Origin: Kitasatospora arboriphila | Lineage (GTDB): Bacteria; Actinomycetota; Actinomycetes; Mycobacteriales; Mycobacteriaceae | Direction of reading: 5' to 3' | Assembly: GCF_000717275.1 (NCBI RefSeq) | Contig: NZ_JNYV01000003.1 | Location: 186,001-250,000, forward strand | Length of the DNA stretch: 64,000 nt | Shown: positions 55,159 through 64,000 of the stretch, in pieces | Position numbering within the stretch: the first letter of the stretch is position 1 | How the letters are laid out: every line of letters starts with the position of its first letter | Made by a program: the position numbers and the translations under genes | Notes under the pieces: model-generated | What the model saw: the letters and a program-made list of their open reading frames with translations, nothing else | What the model was told of the DNA's origin: nothing | The model's database searches: none

Positions 55159-56046
55159 TTAGACGGCTGGAACGTGAGTCCATCCCGGGTATGGCGGCAG
55201 CGTCGGTAGGTATGCCGGGTCCACTGGGTTGGTGGGGTAAGCAACGCCTTTGCTGCCGATGACTGCCATGGGGTAGTAATCACGCGCCCAATCAAGGCAC
55301 CGTGGCTCGGCCTTGGTCTCATATGAAAACTGGAGAAGTTTCCACCCGCGGAACAGATCTTCGTTCGGATAGCGGTGCGGTGTAATTGATGTCGCTTCGC
55401 CGCTCGGCGGAGTAGAAGATGACGGTGGCGGTGTCCCCGCGACCTTCGCGTCACGTTCGAGACGGACGCGCCATAGCGTGTTGTAGGCGGGAATATGGCC
55501 GTTGTTGTCGAGGTGGTTGGGGTCGGTTATCGGACGAAGGTCAATCGGATCGAACGGTTTACGGCCCGCGTCAGACACCGTCTGGTAGACGCCGAAAGAC
55601 ACGGCGCAGATCCGTGCGTCGATAACGTTATCGGTCTCTATGACGTCGTAGAGGCGGTAGTGCTTCGTTCCGGTGAGAGAGATAGGTCGGGGGTAGCTGG
55701 GCGTGTCTCCGACGTGAATGTCAGCCTTTAGGTCCCGGGTTTGAGTCGCGTTATCCAGGAGGCGACCATACCCAGGGTAGGTGTCGTAGCGACCCACCAT
55801 GTCGCTGATGGCTTCAGCTTCGACAGCCGCGCGGACGACAGCCACGGGTTCGCGCAGAAGATCGATACCGGGGTCCGCTGCCCACACGTTGGTGTAGGGC
55901 CCCAGTTCGGCGGGGAGGATGTACTCGGACGCACTCGGTGTCGTTGCAGCAGTAGAGGTCTGGTTTTCGGAACCGTTTGTCGGTGCACATCCGACCACGA
56001 GCGCAAAGGCTGCGAGGACTGAGGCCAAGCCACGGCTGATGCTCAT
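55159..56046 (-). CDS. lipoprotein, paralogue B2 of an ABAB array
   Basis: A 295-residue lipoprotein: signal LASVLAAFALVVGC (lipobox VGC), Ser/Thr-rich linker, and the same globular domain. Together with the gene at 57129 it forms the B type, recognised by TKHYRLYDV, PIDLRPITDP-like text and a C-terminal LLQFSYETKAEPRC (QFSYETGLEPPC in the other copy). It lies 93 bp upstream of A2. The conserved ending YPTNPVDPAYLPTLPPYPGW is present. Function unknown; surface exposed by prediction. Confidence 0.75.
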   Translation of the reverse strand: MSISRGLASVLAAFALVVGCAPTNGSENQTSTAATTPSASEYILPAELGPYTNVWAADPGIDLLREPVAVVRAAVEAEAISDMVGRYDTYPGYGRLLDNATQTRDLKADIHVGDTPSYPRPISLTGTKHYRLYDVIETDNVIDARICAVSFGVYQTVSDAGRKPFDPIDLRPITDPNHLDNNGHIPAYNTLWRVRLERDAKVAGTPPPSSSTPPSGEATSITPHRYPNEDLFRGWKLLQFSYETKAEPRCLDWARDYYPMAVIGSKGVAYPTNPVDPAYLPTLPPYPGWTHVPAV

Positions 56047-56137
56047 CGATATCCATCTCTACGGGTGGGAGTGCGCCCTTGTGTTTGTGGCGTTGTGGCA
56101 CTGAGTGATCAGCTCTCAGTGCCGGGTACCGCCAGTT

Positions 56138-57037
56138 CTAGACGGCCGGAACGTGTGTCCAATCCGGGTACGGCGGCAACGTCGGCAGGTAGGTCGGGTC
56201 AACTGGATTGGTGGGATAAGCAATTCCTTTGTTGCCGACAACGCCCACTGGGTAGGCGGCTAAAGCCCAGGCGTCGCAGCTACGTTCGGCTGTCGCAGTA
56301 ATTGAGTAGCGTTCCAGGGTCCATCCTTCGAATAGGTCTTGATTCGGGTAGCGTTCAGGCGCGGTCGAATCGAGATCGGTGGTTGGTGTGGGCGTAGCGT
56401 CTGGCGGTGTCGGTGACTCTTCCGGGGCGTGACTTCGCTTGACTTCTACCCGCCAGAGGTGGCTGTAGGCGGGTATGTGTCCGTCGTTGTCGAGTCTGTT
56501 GGGGTCTGTGACCTTTTGTAGGTCGGCCGGGTCCCAGATGCCTCGTAAGGGAGCCGGTTCTTGCTGGTAGATGCCAAATGTGATGTCGCAGATGCTGGCT
56601 GCGATCATGGTGTCTGTCTGGGTGATGTCGAACATCCGGTAGTGCCGGGTTCCGTTGAGAGCTATCGGCTTCTCGTAGATCGGAGTGTCTTCGACGTCGA
56701 CTCTTTCTCTTCCCCGGCTTGTTTGGGTCGCTTCGTCGAGGAAGCGACCATAACCGGGGTAGGTGTCATATCGACCCACCATCTCAGCGACGGCTTTCGC
56801 TTCTACGGTTGCTCTCACGATCGCCACCGGCGCTGATTGCAAATCAGTTTGGGGGTCGCTCTCCCACACCGTTGTGTAGGACCCAACGGACGCCGGAAGA
56901 ACATAGTCGGACGGGCTCGCCGATTCTGTCGGATTGACAGACGATGGTTCTACTTCGGGCATGTCTCGCGGCGAACATCCGAGGATGAGTGTGAGGCATG
57001 CGAGGGCCAAGGCGGCGTAGCCCCGATTAGCACTCAT
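56138..57037 (-). CDS. lipoprotein, paralogue A1 of an ABAB array
   Basis: A 299-residue lipoprotein with signal ALACLTLILGC (lipobox LGC) and a Ser/Pro linker. It is A type: AASICDITFGIYQQ, RGIWDPADLQKVTDPNRLD and VEDTPIYEKPIALNGTRHYR closely match the gene at 54175. The spacing to B2 is 91 bp, almost the same as between the other members, as expected if a pair was duplicated. The domain has several conserved aromatic and Pro residues but no enzyme motif. Confidence 0.75.
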   Translation of the reverse strand: MSANRGYAALALACLTLILGCSPRDMPEVEPSSVNPTESASPSDYVLPASVGSYTTVWESDPQTDLQSAPVAIVRATVEAKAVAEMVGRYDTYPGYGRFLDEATQTSRGRERVDVEDTPIYEKPIALNGTRHYRMFDITQTDTMIAASICDITFGIYQQEPAPLRGIWDPADLQKVTDPNRLDNDGHIPAYSHLWRVEVKRSHAPEESPTPPDATPTPTTDLDSTAPERYPNQDLFEGWTLERYSITATAERSCDAWALAAYPVGVVGNKGIAYPTNPVDPTYLPTLPPYPDWTHVPAV

Positions 57038-57128
57038 TGATCAACCTGTTCTCGTCGGTGTGCGACATGGCGGCTCCTGTCTCTGTTCGCGCTACAGCCC
57101 TCAGGGAATCCGTGGCGAGAACAGAGCG

Positions 57129-58022
57129 CTACACGGCCGGATCGTGTGTCCAACCTGGGTATGGCGGCAGGGTTGGTAGGTATGCCGCGTCCACTGGATT
57201 AGTCGGGTAAGCAATACCTTTGGTCCCGATGATTGCCATCGGGTAGAACTTACGCGCCCAGCCATTACATGGTGGTTCCAGGCCGGTCTCGTAAGAAAAT
57301 TGCTTGAGGTTCCAGCCCAGGAATAGGTCTTGATTGGGATAGCGCGCAGGTGGCGATGGGCTTCGGTCGCTGGGCGTGGGCGTCGTAGGTTGCGATGCCT
57401 GAGGCAACTGCTGAAACATGGAATCGCGGTCGAGACGAAGCCGCCATGTCTCGATGACAGCAGGAATCCGTCCTTCGTCGAGCAAGCCCGGGTCGGTGAC
57501 GGGTCGAAGATCGACTGGCTCATAGGGTTTTCGTGCATGCTTCGCATCAGGTTGATAGGTGCCGAAAGCAATTTCGCAGACCCGGGCGTCGACAGCGGTG
57601 TCAGACAGTGTCACGTCATACAACCGATAGTGCTTCGTTCCCGCCAGAGCGATAGGCTCCTCGAAACTGGGTGCGTCTTCTACGTGAATGTCGCCCTTGC
57701 CCTGTACCGTTTCGGTACCTGCGCTCAAGAACCGGTCATATCCGGGGTAGCTGTTTGCGCGGCCGACCATGTCGGCGACGGCTTTGGCCTCGACAGCCGC
57801 TCGGACGACGGCCACTGGTTCAGCGAACAAGTCGACGCCGGGGTCCGCGGCCCACACATTGGTGAATGATCCGACCGCCGCCGGAAGGACGTAGTTGGAC
57901 GGGCTGGTCGATGCCGGGGTGCTGACAGGCACGGACTCGTTGTCGTGCAAATGGCCCGGAGAACAACCCACAAACAGGATTGAGCTCGTCAAGAGTAGGA
58001 CTCCGCGACGACTAGTCCTCAT
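57129..58022 (-). CDS. lipoprotein, paralogue B1 of an ABAB array
   Basis: A 297-residue lipoprotein: MRTSRRGVLLLTSSILFVGC gives a basic start, hydrophobic core and lipobox VGC. The frame is open to 58124, but ATG 58022 is the one that gives a proper signal peptide. It overlaps the end of the WxG protein gene by 11 bp, so the two are coupled. B type: GTKHYRLYDVTLSD and EPVDLRPVTDP match the gene at 55159. Probably the oldest copy, because it is directly attached to the ESX-like genes. Confidence 0.75.
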   Translation of the reverse strand: MRTSRRGVLLLTSSILFVGCSPGHLHDNESVPVSTPASTSPSNYVLPAAVGSFTNVWAADPGVDLFAEPVAVVRAAVEAKAVADMVGRANSYPGYDRFLSAGTETVQGKGDIHVEDAPSFEEPIALAGTKHYRLYDVTLSDTAVDARVCEIAFGTYQPDAKHARKPYEPVDLRPVTDPGLLDEGRIPAVIETWRLRLDRDSMFQQLPQASQPTTPTPSDRSPSPPARYPNQDLFLGWNLKQFSYETGLEPPCNGWARKFYPMAIIGTKGIAYPTNPVDAAYLPTLPPYPGWTHDPAV

Positions 58023-60399
58023 GTAACAGCCGATTCTTGTACTCGTCGTACGACATCGATTCGGTGGGGTCGCCCTCATTACGGGCGTACTGGGCGTCGT
58101 AAGCACCTGTTTCGACGCCTGCACCTTCGACGCGGGTACGAAGCGCCCCGAGTAACTGATCTTCCGTGCCTGGCTTGAAACCAGCCAACACGTCCTCTAG
58201 CGGGCGGAGCATACCGCCATCAAAAATCTTCTCATCGAGTCGTGGATCGACCCCATCGGGAGAAGGATTTGTCGACGCATACATCTGGTAGTACTGATGT
58301 AGCTGCGCATTCTCAACTGCATCAGGCACATTCGTAGGAGTTGGCCCCTGATCCGGGGCCTTTACCTCAGCATCCCACGCCGGCACCCAGGGTGACGCGA
58401 GGTCGAGGCCGAACTCAGCTGTGTTGCCGACGACGGGCAAACCACCTGCCACCTTCTTGATGGTCTCCTCGACGTTCGACGAGATTGCCGCCCGGTCATC
58501 GTTACTGAGTCCGCTTGTGCCAGAACCGAGATGCTCATCGTGCCAGTCGTCGAGTTCGGCAGCGGTGAGTCCATCAGTGAGAAGGTTCTGGAGTCCGCCG
58601 TTTCGCGCGCCCACCTCGGTCGCATTCGGTACCGCGCTCGCGTCAGGCTCCAGGGTCACCAAATTATGTGCGTTGAGGGCTTGCTGTGCCTGAACATCGT
58701 GCACCAATCTCGCCGCGGTCTCCGGGTCGGACGCAGCAAGGGCCATTGCTCGTTGTGATTGATCACGAAGCGCGTCGGCGTCGTTGCCGAAATCGAGATC
58801 ATCGTGAGTACTGGCGTTGAATCCGTACATCTCTGGGCTGCCACCGGACATCACGTTCAAGTAGGGACGGATCGATTCCTCGATGGCGGCGGCCACCGCT
58901 GGGTTGAGATCACCCACACTTTTCTCAGACGGGCCGATGTTCATGAGGTTGCCGAAGTGGTCACCCGTGGATGACGTGCTGTCGAGCAGACCCCGGAATG
59001 CGCGAGCTGACAGTTCGGCTCGGTTTGTGTCGGTCTGGTCGGCGGCGTAGTCGTCGACCCAATTCACCAGGTTCGCCGCGGTCTTGCCGTCGTCACCCTC
59101 ACGCCACTCGTGTGCCAGGATGTTCTGCACTGTCCGATCCCGGTTGTAGTCGCCGTCGAGCGCGGTCCCATCGCTGTACTGACCGGAGAGTATGGCAGCG
59201 GAGGCGTCGTGATTCCGCGTTCCCACGGCAAGCAAGTTCTCCATCGTGGCTTCGTAGCTATCCCGTTGCTCCGACACCTCGGCCCCGGGGAAAGAGCCGG
59301 TGATCAACTCCGAGTGCTGATTCCAGGCCATCTCGGTTTCCGATTTCCGGATCAGCTCAGTCCCGAACCGCTCGCCAGGTGCAATCCCAGAGCCCGTATT
59401 GGCCAACAACTTCGCGATTTTGTGGTCCTGCCCGGCGATGTTGGTTGCTTTGCCGTTGACGTTGGCGATCCAGCTGTCTCGTCCGTGATGCGTTGACCAG
59501 TCGCGCATCCACTGCGGCAGGCTGTTGAAGCCGCCATGGACGTCACCGGCGCCGACCTTCTCGTTGGAGAGGATCAGGAGCCCAGATCCCAGTGCCTTTG
59601 ACCACGCTGTGCCTTCGTCGGTGCCCAGCTTGTCGAACTCCGACTGCAATCCGAGAGTCTGGTCCATGGACAGGTTGTTGTAGAACTGATGAAGGAACTC
59701 TTGGGCGCCTACCGGAAGGTCTTCCACGCGTTCGCCATTGAGCAATCGCTGGGCCTGCTCGGGGGTCAACCCCGCCGCTTCCAAACTCTTCCCGACGATT
59801 TCGAGTTCTTCGGGAGTCCACCCGTCCGCCGACATCATTGCCGCCGTGCGGCCATCCGCGGCACTGAGACCGAGCACGGCGGGGGTGAGTTCAGCCAGCG
59901 ACTGCAGACTTGCCGTCACGGTGGCGGCGTACTGCTGACATGTCTGTTCGGCCGTATCGGCCTTGCCTTTGAGGAACGTGGACCACTCATGCCTCAGCTG
60001 CGCTTTCTTCTCTTCGGACGAGTCGTCGTCATCGGCGGGAACGTAGCGAACCAGCCATTCCGGGTCGTCGCCGCTGATCAAATGGAAGCCTTTGCCGGAA
60101 GCGTCGGCGATTGCGTTGTCGACTGCGGTCAGTGTTCCACCGATACCGGTCGCAGCCTCGCTGAGCGTGGTACCGAGAGTTTCGTATCCAGCAGCAACGC
60201 GCTTGCCCCAGGTTGCTTCTTCGGTTGACCGATTTTCTGCGGCCGTTCGCGACTGACCTTTCCAGTCCGACGTCGGCAAATCGAACTTCCGTTCCGCTTG
60301 ATCCAGCTTGCCTCGAAGTAGCTCGGCCATCATCGGGAGCGCAGCAAGAACGAGTTGATCGGGCATCCACTTGTCGAGCTGGTTCTTGGTGGGGGTCAT
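58012..60399 (-). CDS. large WxG-type protein, probable ESX-linked or toxin-like
   Basis: A 795-residue protein. The N-terminal about 100 residues are helical with a WKG motif (DWKGQSRTAA, residues 46-48), as in WXG100/LXG-like type VII secretion proteins, followed by an amphipathic region to about 115. The rest is hydrophilic, helical and rich in Asp and Ala, without a recognised catalytic motif. It includes segments such as GWTPEELEIVGKSLEAAGLT and FLHQFYNNLSMDQTLGL. Comparable mycobacterial proteins are annotated as TPR-repeat-region proteins downstream of an EspC-like gene. The start overlaps the small upstream gene by ATGA. A secreted or surface role with the lipoproteins is inference. 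Confidence 0.65.
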   Translation of the reverse strand: MTPTKNQLDKWMPDQLVLAALPMMAELLRGKLDQAERKFDLPTSDWKGQSRTAAENRSTEEATWGKRVAAGYETLGTTLSEAATGIGGTLTAVDNAIADASGKGFHLISGDDPEWLVRYVPADDDDSSEEKKAQLRHEWSTFLKGKADTAEQTCQQYAATVTASLQSLAELTPAVLGLSAADGRTAAMMSADGWTPEELEIVGKSLEAAGLTPEQAQRLLNGERVEDLPVGAQEFLHQFYNNLSMDQTLGLQSEFDKLGTDEGTAWSKALGSGLLILSNEKVGAGDVHGGFNSLPQWMRDWSTHHGRDSWIANVNGKATNIAGQDHKIAKLLANTGSGIAPGERFGTELIRKSETEMAWNQHSELITGSFPGAEVSEQRDSYEATMENLLAVGTRNHDASAAILSGQYSDGTALDGDYNRDRTVQNILAHEWREGDDGKTAANLVNWVDDYAADQTDTNRAELSARAFRGLLDSTSSTGDHFGNLMNIGPSEKSVGDLNPAVAAAIEESIRPYLNVMSGGSPEMYGFNASTHDDLDFGNDADALRDQSQRAMALAASDPETAARLVHDVQAQQALNAHNLVTLEPDASAVPNATEVGARNGGLQNLLTDGLTAAELDDWHDEHLGSGTSGLSNDDRAAISSNVEETIKKVAGGLPVVGNTAEFGLDLASPWVPAWDAEVKAPDQGPTPTNVPDAVENAQLHQYYQMYASTNPSPDGVDPRLDEKIFDGGMLRPLEDVLAGFKPGTEDQLLGALRTRVEGAGVETGAYDAQYARNEGDPTESMSYDEYKNRLLHED

Positions 60400-60713
60400 C
60401 GCGGGCCGTCACCGGTGGGCAGCTGGCCCAACCCTCCGAACTTCAGTGCCGAGAGTTCGTCGACTCCACTCAATCCTTGGCGGGTCGCTCGAACTACTGA
60501 GGCCATCGATTCCCATTGGCCCGAGACCACGGTCAACGACCCTCGCAGCGTGTCCGTGGCGGTCGACGTGGCCGCCACCATCGGTGAATCCTGCATGAAA
60601 GCTGCGACGACAGCAGTCACATCCGGATGCGCGATCTCCGCGACCTCAGCCGCGATGCCCTCGATATCGCCTGCCAAGACGCCCATTACGGCGTCGTTGA
60701 TGATGACGTCCAT
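60396..60713 (-). CDS. EspC-like (DUF2580-type) ESX-associated small protein
   Basis: A 105-residue, mostly helical protein without signal peptide or cysteines. The second half (TATDTLRGSLTVVSGQWESM, then ASVVRATRQGLSGV) has the heptad layout of EspC/WXG-type partners, with a Trp at the turn. It is the first gene of the cluster and its ATGA overlap couples it to the WxG protein. Assignment is by pattern and context; the typical C-terminal YxxxD/E secretion signal is not evident. Confidence 0.55.
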   Translation of the reverse strand: MDVIINDAVMGVLAGDIEGIAAEVAEIAHPDVTAVVAAFMQDSPMVAATSTATDTLRGSLTVVSGQWESMASVVRATRQGLSGVDELSALKFGGLGQLPTGDGPR

Positions 60714-60929
60714 GATTCCCCCGAATCAGCTAGTGGCGGTGTCGAACGCGTATCGAGCGCTCTGACGTTGCCGTCCCCCGGACCCTCCCACCGAGTCCGG
60801 ACTCGACAGTAATACATGCTTGAGACAGAGCATGCGTACGCCACAGCGAAACGTGAGCCGAGCTCGGCAGGCCGCTACTCACCCGGTCAATGCACCGATG
60901 CTGCCTGTGGATGCCTCAGACTGGTGGCC

Positions 60930-62243
60930 ATGCCGAACGAACATCTCGAGAAGAAGTCGCCGTCGTTCTTCAGCTGGCAGGTGGCCGGTAGCGGGGACGT
61001 GGTGGCCCCCCATGAACGACTGACCTGGCCCAGGACTGTGGGCATCGGCCTGCAGCACGTGGTGGCGATGTTCGGCGCGACCTTCCTGGTCCCGGTGATC
61101 ACCGGGTTCCCGCCTGCGACGACCCTCCTCTTCTCCGGAATCGGCACCATCCTGTTCCTGCTGATCACACGCAACCGGCTACCGAGCTACCTGGGCTCAA
61201 GCTTTGCGATCATCGCGCCCGTCCTCGCCGCGACTGCATCCAACGGGGAATCCGCAGCGCTCGGCGGCATCGTGGTGGTCGGTGCATTGCTGATCATCAT
61301 CGGCGTGGTCGTCCAGTACGCCGGCACAGGCTGGATTCAAGCGTTGATGCCCCCTGTGGTGACCGGGACGATTGTCGCTCTGATCGGGCTCAATCTCGCG
61401 CCGACAGCCAAGGCGAATTATGAGACAGATGCCATCACGGCGACCGTGGTGCTCGTTCTGCTGATCGCGTCACTGATCCTGTTCCGGGGGCTCCTCGGAC
61501 GCCTTGCCATCTTCACCAGCGTGGTGCTCGGCTACCTGTTCGCCCTGGCGAGAGACGAGGTGGACACCAGCAAGATCGGTTCGGCAGATTGGGTTGGGCT
61601 GCCCGACTTCACCACTCCGACGTTCCACCTCTCGGTGCTGCCGATGTTCCTGCCGGTGGTGCTCGTACTGGTAGTCGAGAACATCGGGCACGTCAAGTCG
61701 ATCAACACCATGACCGGTCTCAACTACGACAACCGCATCGGCCGGGCACTGGCAGCAGACGGTGTTGCCACGGTGCTCGCCGGCAGTGGTGGCGGTTCGG
61801 CGACAACAACTTACGCCGAGAACATCGGGGTGATGGCCGCGACGAAGGTCTATTCGACGGCGGCATATTGGGTCGCCGGTGTTGCGGCGATCATCCTCGG
61901 AATGTCACCGAAGGTCGGCGCCGTGATCGCGGCGATCCCAGATGGTGTGCTCGGTGGCGTCACCACCGCGCTCTACGGCCTCGTCGGAATCCTTGGTGTA
62001 CACATCTGGGTGACCAACAGGGTCGACTTCTCCAAGCCGGTCAACCAGTTCACCGCAGCCATTGCCCTGGTGATCGGTATTGCCGACTTCTCCTGGGTCA
62101 TCGGTGACCTCAGCTTCGGCGGCATCGCACTGGGCGCCGTTGCAGCCCTGCTGATCTACCACGTGATGCGCGTGGTCGGTGGCTGGCGGGGGACCGTGAC
62201 GGTGGACCCGTCGACCGAGAAAACCGGGCCGACACCCAGCTGA
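60930..62243 (+). CDS. NCS2 uracil/xanthine permease
   Basis: A 437-residue membrane transporter with about 14 hydrophobic segments, of the UraA/NCS2 group. Seen are the family start GLQHVVAMFGATFLVPVITG, the substrate-side stretch LVVENIGHVKSINTMTGLNY and the signature GVATVLAGSGGGSATTTYAE with NIGVMAA. It imports uracil or a related nucleobase by proton symport. ATG 60930 gives the usual N-terminus; the frame is open to 60816, but that extension has no family similarity. It is divergent from the EspC-like gene. Confidence 0.88.
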   Translation: MPNEHLEKKSPSFFSWQVAGSGDVVAPHERLTWPRTVGIGLQHVVAMFGATFLVPVITGFPPATTLLFSGIGTILFLLITRNRLPSYLGSSFAIIAPVLAATASNGESAALGGIVVVGALLIIIGVVVQYAGTGWIQALMPPVVTGTIVALIGLNLAPTAKANYETDAITATVVLVLLIASLILFRGLLGRLAIFTSVVLGYLFALARDEVDTSKIGSADWVGLPDFTTPTFHLSVLPMFLPVVLVLVVENIGHVKSINTMTGLNYDNRIGRALAADGVATVLAGSGGGSATTTYAENIGVMAATKVYSTAAYWVAGVAAIILGMSPKVGAVIAAIPDGVLGGVTTALYGLVGILGVHIWVTNRVDFSKPVNQFTAAIALVIGIADFSWVIGDLSFGGIALGAVAALLIYHVMRVVGGWRGTVTVDPSTEKTGPTPS

Positions 62244-62261
62244 CCCACCGGCTCGGGTCGG

Positions 62262-63743
62262 TCAACGCACCGACTTCGTCACCTGACTGATGTTGAATTG
62301 CCAACGTTCGACCACATGAAAGCCCATCCGTGCAGGCACGCGGTAGGCGATGGTCGGGGCCAGGCGCGGGCCGGGGTCGAGCGCCGGACCCTCATCGTGT
62401 GCCGACAGGCTCTTGTCTTTCTCCGAGATGGTCCAGATGACGGTGCACGCACGAATCTGGTCGCGGCGTAGATGAGGTGCCGCATTGGTGTCCCAGAGAA
62501 GTCCCTCGGGGCGGGCTCGCTGCCACAACCCGACATCGATCAGGCCCCGATATGCCTCTGGCCGCGCTGCGAGCAGCGGGCGGATGGGGCCGGGCTCCCA
62601 CGAGACGGTGTCGTCGAGAAGTAGACAATCGCCAGGCGAGGCCTGCGCCCCGATGAGGTCGGCGACCTGGCTGTAATCCATCTTGAACTTGGCGTAGTCA
62701 CCGCGCTGATCGATCCAGTTGGGAGTCGCGGCGATCGCCATGACAACGAGCACGGCGGCGATGGCCGTGGGCTTCTGTGCAATGGCCACCACACAGGCCC
62801 CGATCAGCAGAGCCATCGCAGGCGCTGTGAACGACAGATACCGATCAACGTAGATGGGTTGCGATATCAACGAATACAACAGCAACCCGACGGTGGGGAC
62901 CACGATCCACACGATCGAGAGGACAGCCACCGCGCGCATGCCGCTGGTCGCGACGCGCTCTCGCCGGGCGAAGAACAGCACCACCGCGGTGCCCAACAGG
63001 AGAAATGCGACCACCGCGAAGGCGATCGAGAAATCAAAGTACTGAGTCAGCAAGACATTGCCGAACACACGCTCGTCGAGAGGATCGATCCAACTGAGCT
63101 GAGTGGACTTGGCGCGCATGAAGGCGAGGTAGGGGCTGAGCAGAACCACGGCAAGAACGGTCGACAGACCCCAGGCACGGAGCTGACTCCGGTTGTTGCC
63201 GAGCACGATCAGGGCGATGAGATGAACCGGGACCAGCAACAGCAGGTGGATGTTGACCAGAACCGACAGCACCACCAGAACCGCATACAGCAGCCACCAG
63301 GACGTGGCCCCACGCCGAGTGGCCACGAACAAGACGATGGTCAGCCACGTCGACACCACGATGGCCAGGGCGTAAGGACGAGCCTCGATGCCTGCCAACG
63401 TGACCCGTGGCAGGATCGCGAAGACGATGCCGGCGGTCACGCCGACGGCGCGGCGCGAGAGCAGTTTGCCGAGCACCACCACGCCCGCACCGGCGACAGC
63501 GATCGCGACGGCGCTGGGCAGCCGCGACCACGCCTCCGATTCTGGGAAGACGGCGAACCAGCCATGCATCAGGACGTAATAGAAGGTGTGGGCCGAGTCG
63601 GTGGACGAGACGAGATCGATCAGTTCGGAGATCGACCGGGTTGACGCCGAGATGGTGGCGGCTTCGTCGTACCAGAAGGACGGATTGCCGATGCCGACGA
63701 AACTGACCACAAACGCAAGCAAGGCAACGGCGACCGCGTCCAC
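62262..63743 (-). CDS. GT-C fold glycosyltransferase (GT39/mannosyltransferase-like)
   Basis: A protein of about 493 residues with around 10-11 transmembrane helices. The N-terminal exoplasmic loop has NPSFWYDEAATI, the acidic DE motif expected of polyprenyl-phosphate-dependent GT-C glycosyltransferases (ArnT/PMT-like); a second loop has GIEARPYAL. It probably moves a sugar from a polyprenyl donor to cell-envelope glycan or protein at the outer face. The GTG at 63743 is the first good start, but the frame stays open upstream (ESRRSRFRVGPN), so the real start may lie higher. Convergent with the NCS2 permease. Confidence 0.75.
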   Translation of the reverse strand: MDAVAVALLAFVVSFVGIGNPSFWYDEAATISASTRSISELIDLVSSTDSAHTFYYVLMHGWFAVFPESEAWSRLPSAVAIAVAGAGVVVLGKLLSRRAVGVTAGIVFAILPRVTLAGIEARPYALAIVVSTWLTIVLFVATRRGATSWWLLYAVLVVLSVLVNIHLLLLVPVHLIALIVLGNNRSQLRAWGLSTVLAVVLLSPYLAFMRAKSTQLSWIDPLDERVFGNVLLTQYFDFSIAFAVVAFLLLGTAVVLFFARRERVATSGMRAVAVLSIVWIVVPTVGLLLYSLISQPIYVDRYLSFTAPAMALLIGACVVAIAQKPTAIAAVLVVMAIAATPNWIDQRGDYAKFKMDYSQVADLIGAQASPGDCLLLDDTVSWEPGPIRPLLAARPEAYRGLIDVGLWQRARPEGLLWDTNAAPHLRRDQIRACTVIWTISEKDKSLSAHDEGPALDPGPRLAPTIAYRVPARMGFHVVERWQFNISQVTKSVR

Positions 63744-63875
63744 GTTCGGGCCGACCCGAAACCTCGATCTGCGTGACTCGGCCGGGACCGCCGTTTGATC
63801 GTTCAGCGCTGTCTCCTCACCGGGCCTGTTGACGCGGTCGAGCGTATCTCAGCGTGACCGCTGTAACTTCTAGCC

Positions 63876-64000
63876 ATGTCGTTCCTCGAGGGCCTGGTAG
63901 ACGACACCAGGTTGCCGATGTTGTTGCTCTTCGCCTCGTTCATGATCACGTTTGTGGTCACCCGGACCATCACCCGGATGATTCGCTCCGGGCGCGGACC
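63876..64000 (+). CDS. membrane protein, N-terminal fragment at window edge
   Basis: Only the first 41 codons are inside the window. They encode MSFLEGLVDDTRLPMLLLFA followed by SFMITFVVTRTITRMIRSG, a transmembrane helix with a basic end, and the frame is open at the edge. The pattern resembles conserved actinobacterial integral membrane proteins with a TRxITR start, but the rest is needed to name it. Confidence 0.55.
   Translation, partial: MSFLEGLVDDTRLPMLLLFASFMITFVVTRTITRMIRSGRG

Noticed and set aside
1..64000. tRNA gene, integrase or attachment site marking the island
   Set aside because: None was recognisable by reading; the island edges therefore cannot be placed exactly.

Overview
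The window looks like a chromosomal segment of a high-GC Gram-positive bacterium of the order Mycobacteriales (Gordonia, Williamsia or Rhodococcus relatives). The reasons are the GC-rich codon use, frequent GTG/TTG starts, a type VII (ESX)-like WxG/EspC-like gene pair, many lipobox lipoproteins, and an actinobacterial narGHJI-narK operon. No rRNA, tRNA, integrase, attachment site or CRISPR array was seen.

Positions 1 to about 28,800 form a dense defence/accessory island. It begins with the N-terminal 809 codons of PglW, the kinase of BREX type 2 (Pgl), which runs off the left edge. A divergent HNH nuclease follows, then a scar in which a 3'-truncated membrane-protein gene, a 22-nt poly-C run, a decayed IS21-type istB and a 5'-truncated SNF2-like helicase lie end to end. 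Next come an AT-richer pair (DUF262 protein and caspase-like DUF6642 protein), an AddB/AddA-like helicase-nuclease pair, a frameshifted GmrSD-type gene, and a PLD-DEAH helicase. Divergent from that helicase are a Rad50-like ATPase with an overlapping small partner, a coiled-coil protein and a SIR2 NADase with an extra N-terminal domain. A Cys-rich zinc protein and an acidic YbjN-like protein close the island. Several of these are established defence families. The combination between 18,083 and 26,758 is the best candidate here for an undescribed multi-gene system.

Positions 29,000-39,700 hold a small LuxR-type regulator, a membrane Schlafen/AlbA_2 protein, a DUF808 membrane protein and an amine-catabolism module. 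The module has an APC permease and a flavin monoamine oxidase in one operon, an aldehyde dehydrogenase, and a TetR regulator. Two near-identical inverted repeats (34,583-34,600 and 36,870-36,887) sit exactly at the promoters of permease/regulator and dehydrogenase, so the regulon can be read from the sequence. A 72-bp tandem repeat, a DUF6745 gene and two small hypothetical genes follow.

Positions 39,800-53,100 carry an OPT-family transporter, a single-subunit molybdopterin oxidoreductase and a complete respiratory nitrate reductase operon with its transporter (narG-narH-narJ-narI-narK, mostly overlapping by 1-4 bp). An identical 13-bp palindrome-containing site lies upstream of both the OPT gene and the molybdo-enzyme gene.

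Positions 53,100-64,000 contain an HhH-like protein, a 103-bp inverted/direct repeat, and a six-gene minus-strand cluster: an EspC-like protein, a 795-residue WxG protein, then four related lipoproteins that form an A-B-A-B duplication. An NCS2 nucleobase permease, a GT-C glycosyltransferase and the start of another membrane protein complete the window.
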